Source: Variovorax sp. PBL-H6 (GTDB lineage Bacteria > Pseudomonadota > Gammaproteobacteria > Burkholderiales > Burkholderiaceae_C). From it: 64,000 nt of DNA. Numbering within the stretch: the stretch's first letter is position 1; the number at the start of each line of letters is the position of its first letter. The DNA lies in assembly GCF_901827155.1 (NCBI RefSeq), contig NZ_LR594659.1, forward strand, positions 620,001 through 684,000, in the 5' to 3' direction. Under the pieces are notes generated by a model, which was given only the letters and a program-made list of their open reading frames with translations, made no database searches and had not been told where the DNA came from. Both the position numbers and the translations under genes were made by a program. Of the stretch, positions 1-8,393 are shown in pieces.

Positions 1-51
1 TGTTTAGGGCGAAGTGAGTCGCCGGGTTGAACAGAGTTTTAGGAGAGTGAA

Positions 52-165
52 ATGAGAGTTTCGGCTTCGGTCAAGACCATTTGCCGCAATTGCAAGATCA
101 TCCGCCGCAAAGGTGTTGTGCGCGTGATCTGCACTGACCCGCGCCACAAGCAGCGCCAGGGTTGA
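52..165 (+). CDS. rpmJ: 50S ribosomal protein L36
   Basis: A 37-residue basic protein starting [14 protein letters not shown]. It is a structural protein of the large ribosomal subunit. The zinc-binding C/H pattern is complete (CRNC, then a later Cys and His in CTDPRH), so this is the zinc-containing form. An AGGAGA ribosome-binding site lies 5 bases before the ATG. It heads the part of the alpha operon visible here and is followed 23 bases later by rpsM. The 51 bases upstream hold too little to identify the preceding gene. Confidence 0.96.
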   Translation: MRVSASVKTICRNCKIIRRKGVVRVICTDPRHKQRQG

Positions 166-188
166 CCTAGAGATTTAAGAGGACGCAC

Positions 189-554
189 ATGGCACGTATT
201 GCTGGCATCAACATTCCGCCACACAAGCACGCTGAAATCGGCCTGACCGCCATCTTCGGCATCGGTCGCACCCGCGCCCGCAAGATCTGCGAAGCGAGCG
301 GTATCGAGTATTCAAAGAAGATCAAGGATCTGACTGACGCCGATCTCGAGAAGATCCGCGATCAGATCGCGCTCTTCACCATCGAGGGGGACCTGCGTCG
401 CGAGACGACGATGAACATCAAGCGCTTGATGGACATCGGCTGCTATCGCGGCTTCCGTCACCGTCGCGGCCTGCCGATGCGCGGCCAGCGCACGCGCACC
501 AACGCCCGCACCCGCAAGGGTCCGCGCAAGGCCGCGCAGTCTCTGAAGAAGTAA
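189..554 (+). CDS. rpsM: 30S ribosomal protein S13
   Basis: 121 residues beginning [10 protein letters not shown], the standard S13 start. The protein sits in the head of the small subunit and contacts 16S rRNA and the A/P-site tRNAs. The helix-two-turn-helix middle and the basic C-terminal tail ([17 protein letters not shown]) are intact. It lies 12 bases before rpsK, in the usual alpha-operon order rpmJ-rpsM-rpsK-rpsD-rpoA-rplQ. Confidence 0.98.
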   Translation: MARIAGINIPPHKHAEIGLTAIFGIGRTRARKICEASGIEYSKKIKDLTDADLEKIRDQIALFTIEGDLRRETTMNIKRLMDIGCYRGFRHRRGLPMRGQRTRTNARTRKGPRKAAQSLKK

Positions 555-566
555 GGATAGACAAGC

Positions 567-971
567 ATGGCTAAAGCTCCTGCCAACAACGCCGCACAGC
601 GCGTTCGCAAGAAGGTCCGCAAGAACGTGGCGGACGGCATCGCGCACGTGCATGCCTCGTTCAACAACACGATCATCACGATTACCGATCGCCAAGGCAA
701 CGCCCTGTCATGGGCGTCATCGGGCGGCCAGGGCTTCAAGGGCTCGCGCAAGTCGACGCCCTTCGCTGCGCAGGTTGCTTCGGAAGTTGCCGGCCGCGCT
801 GCGGTGGAACAAGGTATCAAGAATCTCGACGTAGAGATCAAAGGTCCCGGTCCGGGTCGCGAGTCTTCGGTGCGCGCGCTGGCCGCACTGGGTATCCGCA
901 TCAACTCGATCGCCGATGTGACGCCGGTTCCTCACAACGGCTGCCGTCCCCAAAAGCGCCGTCGCATTTGA
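567..971 (+). CDS. rpsK: 30S ribosomal protein S11
   Basis: 134 residues, normal for S11, a small-subunit platform protein that binds 16S rRNA near the E site. The core motifs are clear: [15 protein letters not shown], then [19 protein letters not shown], and the C-terminal [15 protein letters not shown]. The N-terminal 20 residues are Ala/Lys/Arg rich. It is followed by a 132-base gap containing a terminator-like hairpin before rpsD, which is longer than the other spacings in this part of the operon. Confidence 0.98.
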   Translation: MAKAPANNAAQRVRKKVRKNVADGIAHVHASFNNTIITITDRQGNALSWASSGGQGFKGSRKSTPFAAQVASEVAGRAAVEQGIKNLDVEIKGPGPGRESSVRALAALGIRINSIADVTPVPHNGCRPQKRRRI

Positions 972-985
972 GGCGAAGGCGTCTA

Positions 986-1027
986 GCGCAGCCAGCTTCC
1001 GGGCCGGCTGCGCGTTTGCTTTTTTTC
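986..1027 (+). terminator. Hairpin plus T-run between rpsK and rpsD
   Basis: GCGCAGCC (986-993) pairs perfectly with GGCTGCGC (1006-1013) across a 12-base loop and is followed by a run of seven T's (1020-1026). It has the form of an intrinsic terminator or attenuator. As it lies inside the ribosomal-protein operon upstream of rpsD, partial termination or 3'-end processing is more likely than complete stopping. This role is inferred. Confidence 0.6.
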
Positions 1028-1103
1028 AACAAGCCCACCGCCATCGGCACGCCGCTGATGGCTCCCGCAGACATCTGCGGCAGATGACACAAAGGAAGAT
1101 CAA

Positions 1104-1727
1104 GTGGCACGTTACCTCGGACCCAAAGCTAAACTCTCTCGCCGCGAAGGCACCGACCTGTTCCTGAAGAGCGCGCGTCGTTCTATCCAGGACAAGGCCA
1201 AGTTCGACTCCAAGCCTGGTCAGCATGGCCGCACCTCGGGTCAGCGCACATCCGACTTCGGTCTGCAGCTTCGCGAGAAGCAGAAGGTCAAGCGCATGTA
1301 CGGGGTGCTTGAGAAGCAGTTCCGCCGCTACTTCGAGGAAGCCGATCGCCGCCGCGGAAACACCGGCGCCAACCTGCTGTTCCTGCTGGAGTCGCGATTG
1401 GACAACGTCGTCTACCGAATGGGCTTCGGCTCCACGCGTGCCGAAGCGCGTCAGTTGGTCTCGCACAAGGCGATAACGGTGAATGGCCAGTCGGTCAACA
1501 TCCCGTCGTACCTCGTCAAGACGGGTGACGTAGTCGCGGTGCGCGACAAGTCCAAGAAGCAGAACCGCATTGTCGAGGCGCTGCAATTGGCCCAGCAGGT
1601 CGGCATCCCGGCTTGGGTCGAAGTGAACATCGACAAGGCCGAAGGCACGTTCAAGAAGGTACCCGATCGCGACGAATTCGGCGCTGACATCAACGAATCG
1701 CTGATCGTCGAGCTGTATTCGAGGTAA
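1104..1727 (+). CDS. rpsD: 30S ribosomal protein S4
   Basis: 207 residues, start [16 protein letters not shown] encoded by GTG with AAGGAAG 8 bases upstream. S4 nucleates 16S rRNA assembly and in gammaproteobacteria represses the alpha operon by binding its leader. The S4 RNA-binding domain runs from about residue 97 ([14 protein letters not shown]) to 165, with the N-terminal S4/S9 region before it. The GTG start and the hairpin upstream may both moderate its expression relative to rpsK. Confidence 0.98.
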   Translation: MARYLGPKAKLSRREGTDLFLKSARRSIQDKAKFDSKPGQHGRTSGQRTSDFGLQLREKQKVKRMYGVLEKQFRRYFEEADRRRGNTGANLLFLLESRLDNVVYRMGFGSTRAEARQLVSHKAITVNGQSVNIPSYLVKTGDVVAVRDKSKKQNRIVEALQLAQQVGIPAWVEVNIDKAEGTFKKVPDRDEFGADINESLIVELYSR

Positions 1728-1855
1728 CAGGCGATAACGTGCCGCCCTTGCGCGGTCCGAATTTTTGAATCTTGTTCCCTGTCGCGGATAGCGCGACCGG
1801 GCACTTCACCAGCCTTACCGGTGTAACGAGCCGGGGGTATTGAGAGGAAGTCTGC

Positions 1856-2845
1856 ATGCAAACCACCCTGTTGAAACCCAAGACCATCCAGGTCGAGCAG
1901 TTGGCCGCCAACAAGGCGAAAGTCACGCTCGAGCCTTTCGAGCGCGGCTACGGGCATACGCTCGGCAACGCGCTGCGTCGCGTGCTGTTGTCATCGATGG
2001 TGGGTTACTCCGCCACCGAAGTGACGATCGCCGGCGTGCTGCACGAGTACTCGTCCATCGATGGCGTGCAAGAAGACGTCGTCAACATTCTGCTGAACCT
2101 CAAGGGTGTGGTGTTCAAACTCCACAACCGCGACGAGGTGACGCTGAGCCTGCGCAAGGACGGCGAAGGCGCTGTCACCGCCTCGGACATCCAGACGCCG
2201 CATGACGTGGAGATCATCAATCCCGACCACGTAATCGCGCACCTGTCGCAAGGCGGCAAGTTGGACATGCAGATCAAGGTGGAGAAGGGCCGCGGGTATG
2301 TTCCCGGAACCATGCGCCGTTATGCCGACGAACCGACCAAGTCGATCGGGCGCATCGTGCTTGACGCTTCCTTCTCGCCGGTCAAGCGCGTGAGCTACAC
2401 GGTCGAGAGCGCTCGCGTCGAGCAGCGCACCGACTTGGACAAGCTGCTGATTGAGATCGAGACCAATGGTGCGATCACGGCCGAAGACGCGGTCCGCGCC
2501 TCGGCCAAGATCTTGGTTGAGCAACTGGCCGTGTTTGCGCAGCTAGAGGGTGGTGAACTGGCCGCTTTCGATCAGCCCGCGCCGCGCAGTGCCCAGCAGT
2601 TCGACCCCATCTTGCTGCGCCCGGTTGACGAGCTCGAGCTGACCGTGCGGTCGGCCAACTGTCTGAAGGCCGAAAACATCTACTACATCGGTGACCTGAT
2701 CCAGCGTACCGAGAACGAGCTGCTGAAGACGCCGAACCTGGGTCGTAAGTCGCTCAACGAAATCAAGGAAGTGCTCGCCTCCCGCGGGCTGACTTTGGGC
2801 ATGAAGCTTGAAAGCTGGCCACCGGCCGGCCTCGACAAGCGATAA
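1856..2845 (+). CDS. rpoA: DNA-directed RNA polymerase alpha subunit
   Basis: 329 residues, the standard length. The N-terminal dimerisation domain (about residues 1-230, with [20 protein letters not shown]) assembles beta and beta-prime. A linker leads to the C-terminal domain (about 250-329, [19 protein letters not shown] and the helix-hairpin-helix around [14 protein letters not shown]), which binds UP elements and activators. The 128-base leader after rpsD contains an inverted repeat near 1790-1803 (GTCGCG/CGCGAC). Confidence 0.99.
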   Translation: MQTTLLKPKTIQVEQLAANKAKVTLEPFERGYGHTLGNALRRVLLSSMVGYSATEVTIAGVLHEYSSIDGVQEDVVNILLNLKGVVFKLHNRDEVTLSLRKDGEGAVTASDIQTPHDVEIINPDHVIAHLSQGGKLDMQIKVEKGRGYVPGTMRRYADEPTKSIGRIVLDASFSPVKRVSYTVESARVEQRTDLDKLLIEIETNGAITAEDAVRASAKILVEQLAVFAQLEGGELAAFDQPAPRSAQQFDPILLRPVDELELTVRSANCLKAENIYYIGDLIQRTENELLKTPNLGRKSLNEIKEVLASRGLTLGMKLESWPPAGLDKR

Positions 2846-2954
2846 GCCACAGGTGCAAGGTCGACCGCATGCCGCGGCAGCCTTGCTTTCGCCTCCGCGA
2901 AGCGCCTTGCAGTACCTGATACGGCTGCGAGTCTTATAAGGAAAGGAACTCACC

Positions 2955-3356
2955 ATGCGTCACGGACACGGACTCCGCAAACTCAACCGCACCAGCTCCC
3001 ATCGTTTGGCGATGCTGCAGAACATGATGAACTCGCTCATCGAGCACGAGGTCATCAAGACCACGGTCCCCAAAGCCAAGGAACTGCGCCGCGTCATCGA
3101 GCCGATGATCACTCTGGCCAAGAAGCCGACGGTCGCCAACAAGCGCCTGGCATTCAATCGCCTGCGCGACCGCGAAAGCGTGGTCAAGCTGTTCGGCGAG
3201 CTGGGGCCCCGCTACCAGGCGCGCCCGGGCGGCTACACGCGCATCTTGAAGATGGGCTTCCGCGTGGGCGATAACGCTCCCATGGCTTTGGTCGAGTTGG
3301 TCGACCGCCCCGAAATCGCCGATGCCCCTGCTGACGAGCAAACCGGTGAAGAATAA
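2955..3356 (+). CDS. rplQ: 50S ribosomal protein L17
   Basis: 133 residues, starting [17 protein letters not shown]. The conserved L17 blocks ([55 protein letters not shown]) are all present, followed by a short acidic tail typical of beta-proteobacterial L17. AAGGAAAGGA lies before the start. It is the last gene of the alpha operon; the initiator tRNA begins 18 bases after its stop. Confidence 0.98.
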   Translation: MRHGHGLRKLNRTSSHRLAMLQNMMNSLIEHEVIKTTVPKAKELRRVIEPMITLAKKPTVANKRLAFNRLRDRESVVKLFGELGPRYQARPGGYTRILKMGFRVGDNAPMALVELVDRPEIADAPADEQTGEE

Positions 3357-3374
3357 GCTATAATATTTATCTGC

Positions 3375-3451
<77 letters not shown>

Positions 3452-3486
3452 GATTTTTTACGAGTCCGAGCTTCTCGTAATTGCAA

Positions 3487-3516
3487 AACGCCCACTTTCG
3501 AGTGGGCGTTTTTGTT
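3487..3516 (+). terminator. Intrinsic terminator after tRNA-fMet
   Basis: AACGCCCAC and GTGGGCGTT form a perfect 9-bp stem with a 6-base loop, followed by TTTTG. It lies 35 bases after the tRNA and would end the rpmJ-to-tRNA transcript. Confidence 0.9.
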
Positions 3517-3857
3517 TCTGCAGTACGACGTGACAGCATTCGCAGTTGCCAGCGGCTGACGGACTGGTCGCCCATTTCACCATCTTGGTAGCCCTCGCAA
3601 TTAGAAAAACGGAGCCTTGGCGGGGCAGCAGGCAAATTATCCGACCCGCCCAATGCCTAGTATTTGCCTAATTTCGGCATCCGCTGGGTTGGCCCTATGC
3701 GGATTCATTGCTTGACAAGCCGCAGGTGGATGAGCCGGCCGAACGCGATCAGCTGTCGGGAAAGGCGGCGCTCGGCGGCTGGTCCGTGCATCACACGCGC
3801 GGCTAGTGCTTTCGGCCCAGGCGCAGGAACAGCATCCATGGCTAAGGCCACGGGCAC
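3517..3857. other. Intergenic region, no gene recognised
   Basis: About 340 bases between the terminator and the minus-strand 2-aminobenzoate operon. The open frames here have no recognisable domain, no good ribosome-binding site and atypical composition. I see nothing functional beyond the 3' untranslated end of the minus-strand operon. Confidence 0.5.
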
Positions 3858-4253
3858 TCAGTCGGGAATGACAGCCGTGACTTCGATTTCCACCTTGGCG
3901 CTTGCTTCCACCAGCGCCGCGACTTGAACGCAGGTCATCGCCGGAAAGTTCCGACCCATCGCGTCGCGGTACACCGGCCCAAGTTCGGCCAAGCGCCGGT
4001 TGTACTCGTCCCGATCGGTCACATACCAGGTCATGCGCACCATGTGCTCTGGACCCGCGCCGCCTGCGCTCAGGATCTCTACGATGTTGCGCAGCGCTTG
4101 GCCGGCCTGCGCGATGAAGTCGTCGGAGACGAACTGCTGCTGGGCATTCCAGCCCACCTGCCCGCCAACGAAGATCATCGTGCCCCGAGCGGCGACGCCG
4201 TTCGCGTAGCCCTTGGGGGGTGCCCAGCCGGGCGGTTGCAAGAGTTTGTTCAT
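3858..4253 (-). CDS. RidA (YjgF/YER057c/UK114) family protein
   Basis: 131 residues of the Rid family, trimeric chorismate-mutase-like folds that hydrolyse reactive enamines and imines. Visible blocks are FVGGQVGWNAQQ, the helix QAGQALRNIVEIL, and the C-terminal VEIEVTAVIPD. The family FPARSCVEV motif reads FPAMTCVQV here, so the arginine equivalent to E. coli RidA Arg105, which holds the substrate carboxylate, is methionine. The start overlaps the stop of the CoA ligase by ATGA. It is the last gene of the 2-aminobenzoate operon, where an enamine CoA-thioester intermediate is expected. A deaminase role on that compound is my inference. Confidence 0.88.
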   Translation of the reverse strand: MNKLLQPPGWAPPKGYANGVAARGTMIFVGGQVGWNAQQQFVSDDFIAQAGQALRNIVEILSAGGAGPEHMVRMTWYVTDRDEYNRRLAELGPVYRDAMGRNFPAMTCVQVAALVEASAKVEIEVTAVIPD

Positions 4254-5866
4254 GGTGTCATCTGCCTCAGTTTGAATCGTTGGAGCTTTCCGGTTTCGGT
4301 TCGCGGCAAGCCGCCAACGAACTCGATCTCCCGTGGATATTTGAAGGGCGCAATGGTGGCCTTGACGTGATCCTGGAGCGCCTTGACCAGGGCTGCATCG
4401 CCGGTGTGGCCGGGCTTGAGCACGCAGAAGGCCTTGACGATCATCCCGCGCTCCTCGTCCGGCTTGCCGATCACGCCACACTCGGCGACGGCGGGGTGCT
4501 TGAGCAGCGCATCTTCGACCTCCGGTCCGCCCACGTTGTAGCCGGCCGTGATGATCATGTCGTCGGCGCGCGATTGATAGAAAAAGTAGCCATCTTCATC
4601 CTGCACGAAGGCGTCGCCCGGATAGTTCCAGCCGTCCTTCACGTAGTCGGTCTGGCGCGGGTCATCGAGGTAGCGGCAGCCGACCGGACCGATCAGGGCC
4701 AGCTTGCCGACAGTGCCGCGCGGCAGCTCGTTCCCCTCGTCATCGACTACCTTTGCGGTGAAGCCAGGCACGACCTTGCCCACTGCGCCGCGTCGGACTT
4801 CGTCGCCGGCTGACGAGATGTAGATGTGGAACACCTCGGTGCCGCCGATGCCATCCAGCATCTCGATGCCACAAGCCTCCTTCCACAGCTTGCGCGTCGC
4901 ATCCGGAAGCGCCTCCCCGGCGCTGACGCTGATCCGCAGCGTTGGCACGCCCGAGGCTTTGGCAAATGGCGCCATTTGCCGATAAAAGGTGGGCGCGGTA
5001 TAGCAGATCGTGGCGCCCACGTCGCGGATGGCCTCGACCATGCTCTCCGGCGTATACGGGCCATCGTTGAAATAAACGGAGGCGCCAGCCCACATCGGGA
5101 AAATCAACAGCCCGCCGAGCCCGAAGGTAAAGGCCAAGGGCGGCGAGCCCAGCACGATGTCTTCGCTGCGGGCCCGCAGCACGTGGCGCGGCCAGGTCTC
5201 GCACATCGCGAGTACGTCGCGATGCGTGGTCACCGGCGCTTTCGGCTTGCCGGTCGTGCCGGACGTGAAGGCCAGCAGGGCGATATCGTCTGCGGCGGTG
5301 GGGCAGGCCTTGAACACGCCAGACTTGGCACCGGCGCGGGTCTCCAGAGAGCCAGGCACCTTGGGCTCATTGAACGCGATCACCGTCTCGAGCACCGGAT
5401 GGGCCTCCTGTGCGCTCCGGATCTCACCCAGCAAGCGGCCGTCACACAGTGCGACCGTGGGCCGTGCCTTCTCAATGATGTCGCCCAATTCCTTGGCGCG
5501 CAGCAATGGCATGGTGGCGACGGCGATGAGCCCTGCCTTCACGACCGCGAGCCATCCCAGCGCCATCGCGATCGAATTGCCGCCACGCAACAGCACGCGG
5601 TTGCCGGGCACCAAGCCGAGGTCTTCCACCAGCACCTGCGCGATACGGTTCACCTCCGCAGCGGCTTCGGAATAACTCAGCGTACGCGCAGGCGAGCGCA
5701 GCATCGGTTGTCTTGCCCAGGGCTTGGAGGCGGCCTTGTCCAGCAGTTCCTCGACCAGGTTCAACTGGGCCGGAAGCCGCAACTCCGGCAGGTCGTAGCG
5801 GAACATCGGCAATTGCTCCGCTGGCGGCAGCCGATCGTGAACGAAGCGATCCACCTGGGCGCTCAC
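4250..5866 (-). CDS. 2-aminobenzoate/benzoate-type CoA ligase
   Basis: 538 residues of the ANL superfamily. It would activate an aromatic carboxylate with ATP and CoA in the cytoplasm, forming an aroyl-CoA via an acyl-AMP. The P-loop [16 protein letters not shown] lies near residue 210, the hinge and A8 region ([20 protein letters not shown]) near 430, and the C-terminal catalytic lysine motif [14 protein letters not shown] at the end. Length and motifs fit the benzoate-CoA ligase group. Its partners (monooxygenase/reductase fusion, beta-oxidation enzymes) point to 2-aminobenzoate as substrate. Salicylate is an alternative. It overlaps both neighbours by 4 bases. Confidence 0.9.
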   Translation of the reverse strand: MSAQVDRFVHDRLPPAEQLPMFRYDLPELRLPAQLNLVEELLDKAASKPWARQPMLRSPARTLSYSEAAAEVNRIAQVLVEDLGLVPGNRVLLRGGNSIAMALGWLAVVKAGLIAVATMPLLRAKELGDIIEKARPTVALCDGRLLGEIRSAQEAHPVLETVIAFNEPKVPGSLETRAGAKSGVFKACPTAADDIALLAFTSGTTGKPKAPVTTHRDVLAMCETWPRHVLRARSEDIVLGSPPLAFTFGLGGLLIFPMWAGASVYFNDGPYTPESMVEAIRDVGATICYTAPTFYRQMAPFAKASGVPTLRISVSAGEALPDATRKLWKEACGIEMLDGIGGTEVFHIYISSAGDEVRRGAVGKVVPGFTAKVVDDEGNELPRGTVGKLALIGPVGCRYLDDPRQTDYVKDGWNYPGDAFVQDEDGYFFYQSRADDMIITAGYNVGGPEVEDALLKHPAVAECGVIGKPDEERGMIVKAFCVLKPGHTGDAALVKALQDHVKATIAPFKYPREIEFVGGLPRTETGKLQRFKLRQMTP

Positions 5867-7059
5867 GACATGCTCCGCAACACGGCCTTGCCGATGATCA
5901 GCTGCTGCACCTCCGTCGCGCCTTCATAAATCCGCAGAGAACGGATGTCACGGTAGAGGCTCTCGACCTTGCTGCCCACCTTGACGCCCAGGCCGCCGTG
6001 CATCTGCAGCGCCATGTCGATCACGCGGCTTGCGTTCTCGGTGGCGCACATCTTGGCCATGGCGGCGGCGGCGGTGATGTCTCCGGCCGGGGGAGCGCCG
6101 CGACGCTCGCTGTCGTCGCGCATCCACGCGGCCCGGTAAGTCAGCAGCGCGGCGCTGTCGACCAGCGCTGCCATCTCGCCAAGCTTGGCTTGCGTAAGCT
6201 GGAAGTCCGCCAACCTCTGCCCGAACATGCGGCGGTTGCTCGCATGCCGCACGGCGTCTGCCAGCGCACGGCGCGCCATGCCGAGTGCGGCCCCGGCGAC
6301 CGAGGCACGAAAGATGTCGAGCGTGCGCATGGCGAGCTTGAAGCCGCCGTTCAGCTCGCCCAGCTGGGCTTCACGCGGGACTGCGCAGGCCTCGAAGCGC
6401 AGCGTGGCCAGCGGATGCGGCGCCATCACTTCGATGTGTTCCGAGGTGTCGAGACCCGGAGCGCTCGCATCGACGACGAAGGCCGTGATGCCGCGCGAAC
6501 CTGCCGCCGGATCGGTCTTGGCGAACACGCAATAAAAATCAGCGATGCCACCGTTGCTGATCCAGGTCTTCTGGCCATCGAGGCGCCAGCCTTGCGGCGT
6601 TGCAACAGCCTGCATCGCCATCGCGCCCACGTCCGAGCCGGCTTCGGGCTCGCTGAGCGCGAAGGCCGCGATCTTGTCTCCGCGCGCCACGGCGCCCAGG
6701 TAGTCGCGCTGCTGCGCGGCGCTGCCCGCCAGCGTAATCGCGCCGCTGCCCAGGCCCTGCATGGCGAAGGCGAAATCCGCCAGCGGCGAATGGAAGGCCA
6801 GCGTCTCGCGCAGCAGCACCAATGCGCGAGAGTCGAGGCGTTCCAGCGCGCCGCCCGACGCGGCCGGCACGCAATAGCGCAGCCAGCCGCCCTGGCCAAG
6901 GCGCTTCACCCAATCGCGGCAGGCGGCGCGGTCGTCGCGCTCGTCCACCGATTGCGCCGCCGCCCAGGGCAGCAGCTCGCGTGACAGCGCGCGGTGCGCG
7001 TCATCGAAAAAGGGCAGCGCCAGATGCGCTGTGGAGGGGGGCGTTGCGGATGCAGTCAT
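5863..7059 (-). CDS. Acyl-CoA dehydrogenase family protein
   Basis: 398 residues with the full FAD-dependent acyl-CoA dehydrogenase layout: N-terminal helical domain, middle beta domain with [14 protein letters not shown] and [11 protein letters not shown], and C-terminal helical domain. The catalytic glutamate is retained in [19 protein letters not shown] near the C-terminus. In this operon it would oxidise an alicyclic CoA ester made from the dearomatised ring. The stop overlaps the ligase start by 4 bases; four bases separate it from the hydratase upstream. Confidence 0.93.
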   Translation of the reverse strand: MTASATPPSTAHLALPFFDDAHRALSRELLPWAAAQSVDERDDRAACRDWVKRLGQGGWLRYCVPAASGGALERLDSRALVLLRETLAFHSPLADFAFAMQGLGSGAITLAGSAAQQRDYLGAVARGDKIAAFALSEPEAGSDVGAMAMQAVATPQGWRLDGQKTWISNGGIADFYCVFAKTDPAAGSRGITAFVVDASAPGLDTSEHIEVMAPHPLATLRFEACAVPREAQLGELNGGFKLAMRTLDIFRASVAGAALGMARRALADAVRHASNRRMFGQRLADFQLTQAKLGEMAALVDSAALLTYRAAWMRDDSERRGAPPAGDITAAAAMAKMCATENASRVIDMALQMHGGLGVKVGSKVESLYRDIRSLRIYEGATEVQQLIIGKAVLRSMS

Positions 7060-7063
7060 CGCT

Positions 7064-7918
7064 TCAGTCCCCCCCGAACACCGGCTTGCGCTTGGCCGCG
7101 AAGGCCTCGAAGGCTCGCTTGAAGTCCTCGGTCTGCATGCAGATCGCCTGGGCCTGGGCTTCGGCCTCGATCGCCTGATCGATGGTCATCGCCCATTCCT
7201 GGGACAGCATGGTCTTGGTCATGCCGTGCGCGAAACTCGGCCCTTCGGCCAGCTTGCGCGCAATAGTGGTGGCGGCGGACAGGAGCGCATCGCCCTCGTG
7301 CAAGGCATTGAAAAAGCCCCAGGCCTGGCCCTCTTGCGCCGTCATGGCGCGGCCGGTGAACAGCAGCTCCGAGGCGCGGCCCTGGCCGATCACACGCGGC
7401 AGCAATGCGCAGGCCCCCATGTCGGCGCCGGCCAGCCCGACGCGCGTGAACAGAAAGGCGGTATTGGTGGATGGCGTGCCGTAGCGCAGGTCGCACGCCA
7501 GCGCAATCATCGCGCCTGCGCCCCCGCACACGCCGTCGATCGCGCCCACGATGGGCTGCGGGCAATGGCGCATCGCCTTCACCAGGTCGCCCGTCATGCG
7601 CGTGAACTCCAGCAGCTCCGGCATGCGCATCTTGGTCAGCGGGCCGATGATTTCGTGCACGTCCCCGCCGGAGCAGAAGTTGCCGCCCGCGCCCGTCACC
7701 ACGATCGCCTTGACGTCGGTCGCGAAGTTCAGCGCACGGAACAGGTCGCGCAGCTCTGCATAGGAGTCGAAGGTCAACGGATTCTTGCGTTCCGGCCGGT
7801 TCAGGGTGATGGTGCCGACACCGGCCTCGAAGGCCCAGCTGAAGTGCTCGGCCCGGTAGGCGGATTTAGGTTCGAATTGCGCATGCATGGGATTGCCTGC
7901 GCCGATGTAGTGCTTCAT
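7064..7918 (-). CDS. Enoyl-CoA hydratase/isomerase family protein
   Basis: 284 residues of the crotonase superfamily. The oxyanion-hole segments are [11 protein letters not shown] and [21 protein letters not shown], followed by the trimerisation helices. The start at MKHYIGAGN is preferred because it overlaps the MarR stop by ATGA; a second Met lies 10 residues in. Within the operon it would hydrate, or by a related mechanism open, the cyclohexene-carboxyl-CoA intermediate. The exact reaction cannot be read from sequence. Confidence 0.92.
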   Translation of the reverse strand: MKHYIGAGNPMHAQFEPKSAYRAEHFSWAFEAGVGTITLNRPERKNPLTFDSYAELRDLFRALNFATDVKAIVVTGAGGNFCSGGDVHEIIGPLTKMRMPELLEFTRMTGDLVKAMRHCPQPIVGAIDGVCGGAGAMIALACDLRYGTPSTNTAFLFTRVGLAGADMGACALLPRVIGQGRASELLFTGRAMTAQEGQAWGFFNALHEGDALLSAATTIARKLAEGPSFAHGMTKTMLSQEWAMTIDQAIEAEAQAQAICMQTEDFKRAFEAFAAKRKPVFGGD

Positions 7919-8391
7919 ACGGCCTCCGCCAGTTGCTGATGGGAATGCTGCTTGACCTTGCCGAGCAGCTTGTGCAGTTGCGCGATCTCCTTGGCATTGA
8001 GCGCTGCGAAAGCGTCGACGATCCATGCCTCGTGCTGCTGTGCCATGTCGTTGAAGAGCCGCCGCCCGCGCGGCGTGAGGCGCACGCGCCAGGCGCGGCG
8101 GTCGCCTTCCACATCGACGCGCTCGACGAGCCCTTCGGCCACCAGCTGGTCGGTGACGCCGGTGACGTTGCCGCCCGTCACCATCATTCGGCGCGACAAC
8201 TCGTTCATCTTGAGCCCGTCGGGTGCGCGTTCCAGCTGCGACATGAGGTCGAAGCGGGGCAGGGTGGTGCCGAACCGTTCGCGCAGCTCGTTGCGCACCT
8301 GCTTTTCGATCAGCTGCGTGCAGGTCAGGAGTCGCAGCCAGAGCCGCAGCTCCTCCGGATGCTCGCTGTGGGCGCGTGCTTCGAGGTCCAT
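7915..8391 (-). CDS. MarR-family transcriptional regulator of the operon
   Basis: 158 residues with a MarR winged helix: DNA-binding helices in [33 protein letters not shown] and the wing [17 protein letters not shown]. MarR proteins next to aryl-CoA pathways usually repress until an aroyl-CoA binds. It begins 2 bases after the monooxygenase stop and overlaps the hydratase by 4 bases, so it is co-expressed with the genes it probably controls. The likely operator is the dyad at 10764-10783. Confidence 0.92.
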   Translation of the reverse strand: MDLEARAHSEHPEELRLWLRLLTCTQLIEKQVRNELRERFGTTLPRFDLMSQLERAPDGLKMNELSRRMMVTGGNVTGVTDQLVAEGLVERVDVEGDRRAWRVRLTPRGRRLFNDMAQQHEAWIVDAFAALNAKEIAQLHKLLGKVKQHSHQQLAEAV

Positions 8392-8393
8392 GC

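Noticed and set aside
1..51. The 3' end of secY or infA before rpmJ.
   Set aside because: The ten in-frame codons before TGA at 28-30 do not match the C-terminus of either protein, so the upstream gene cannot be named.
3664..3927. An 87-codon plus-strand frame.
   Set aside because: No ribosome-binding site, no domain, and its end is antisense to the RidA gene.
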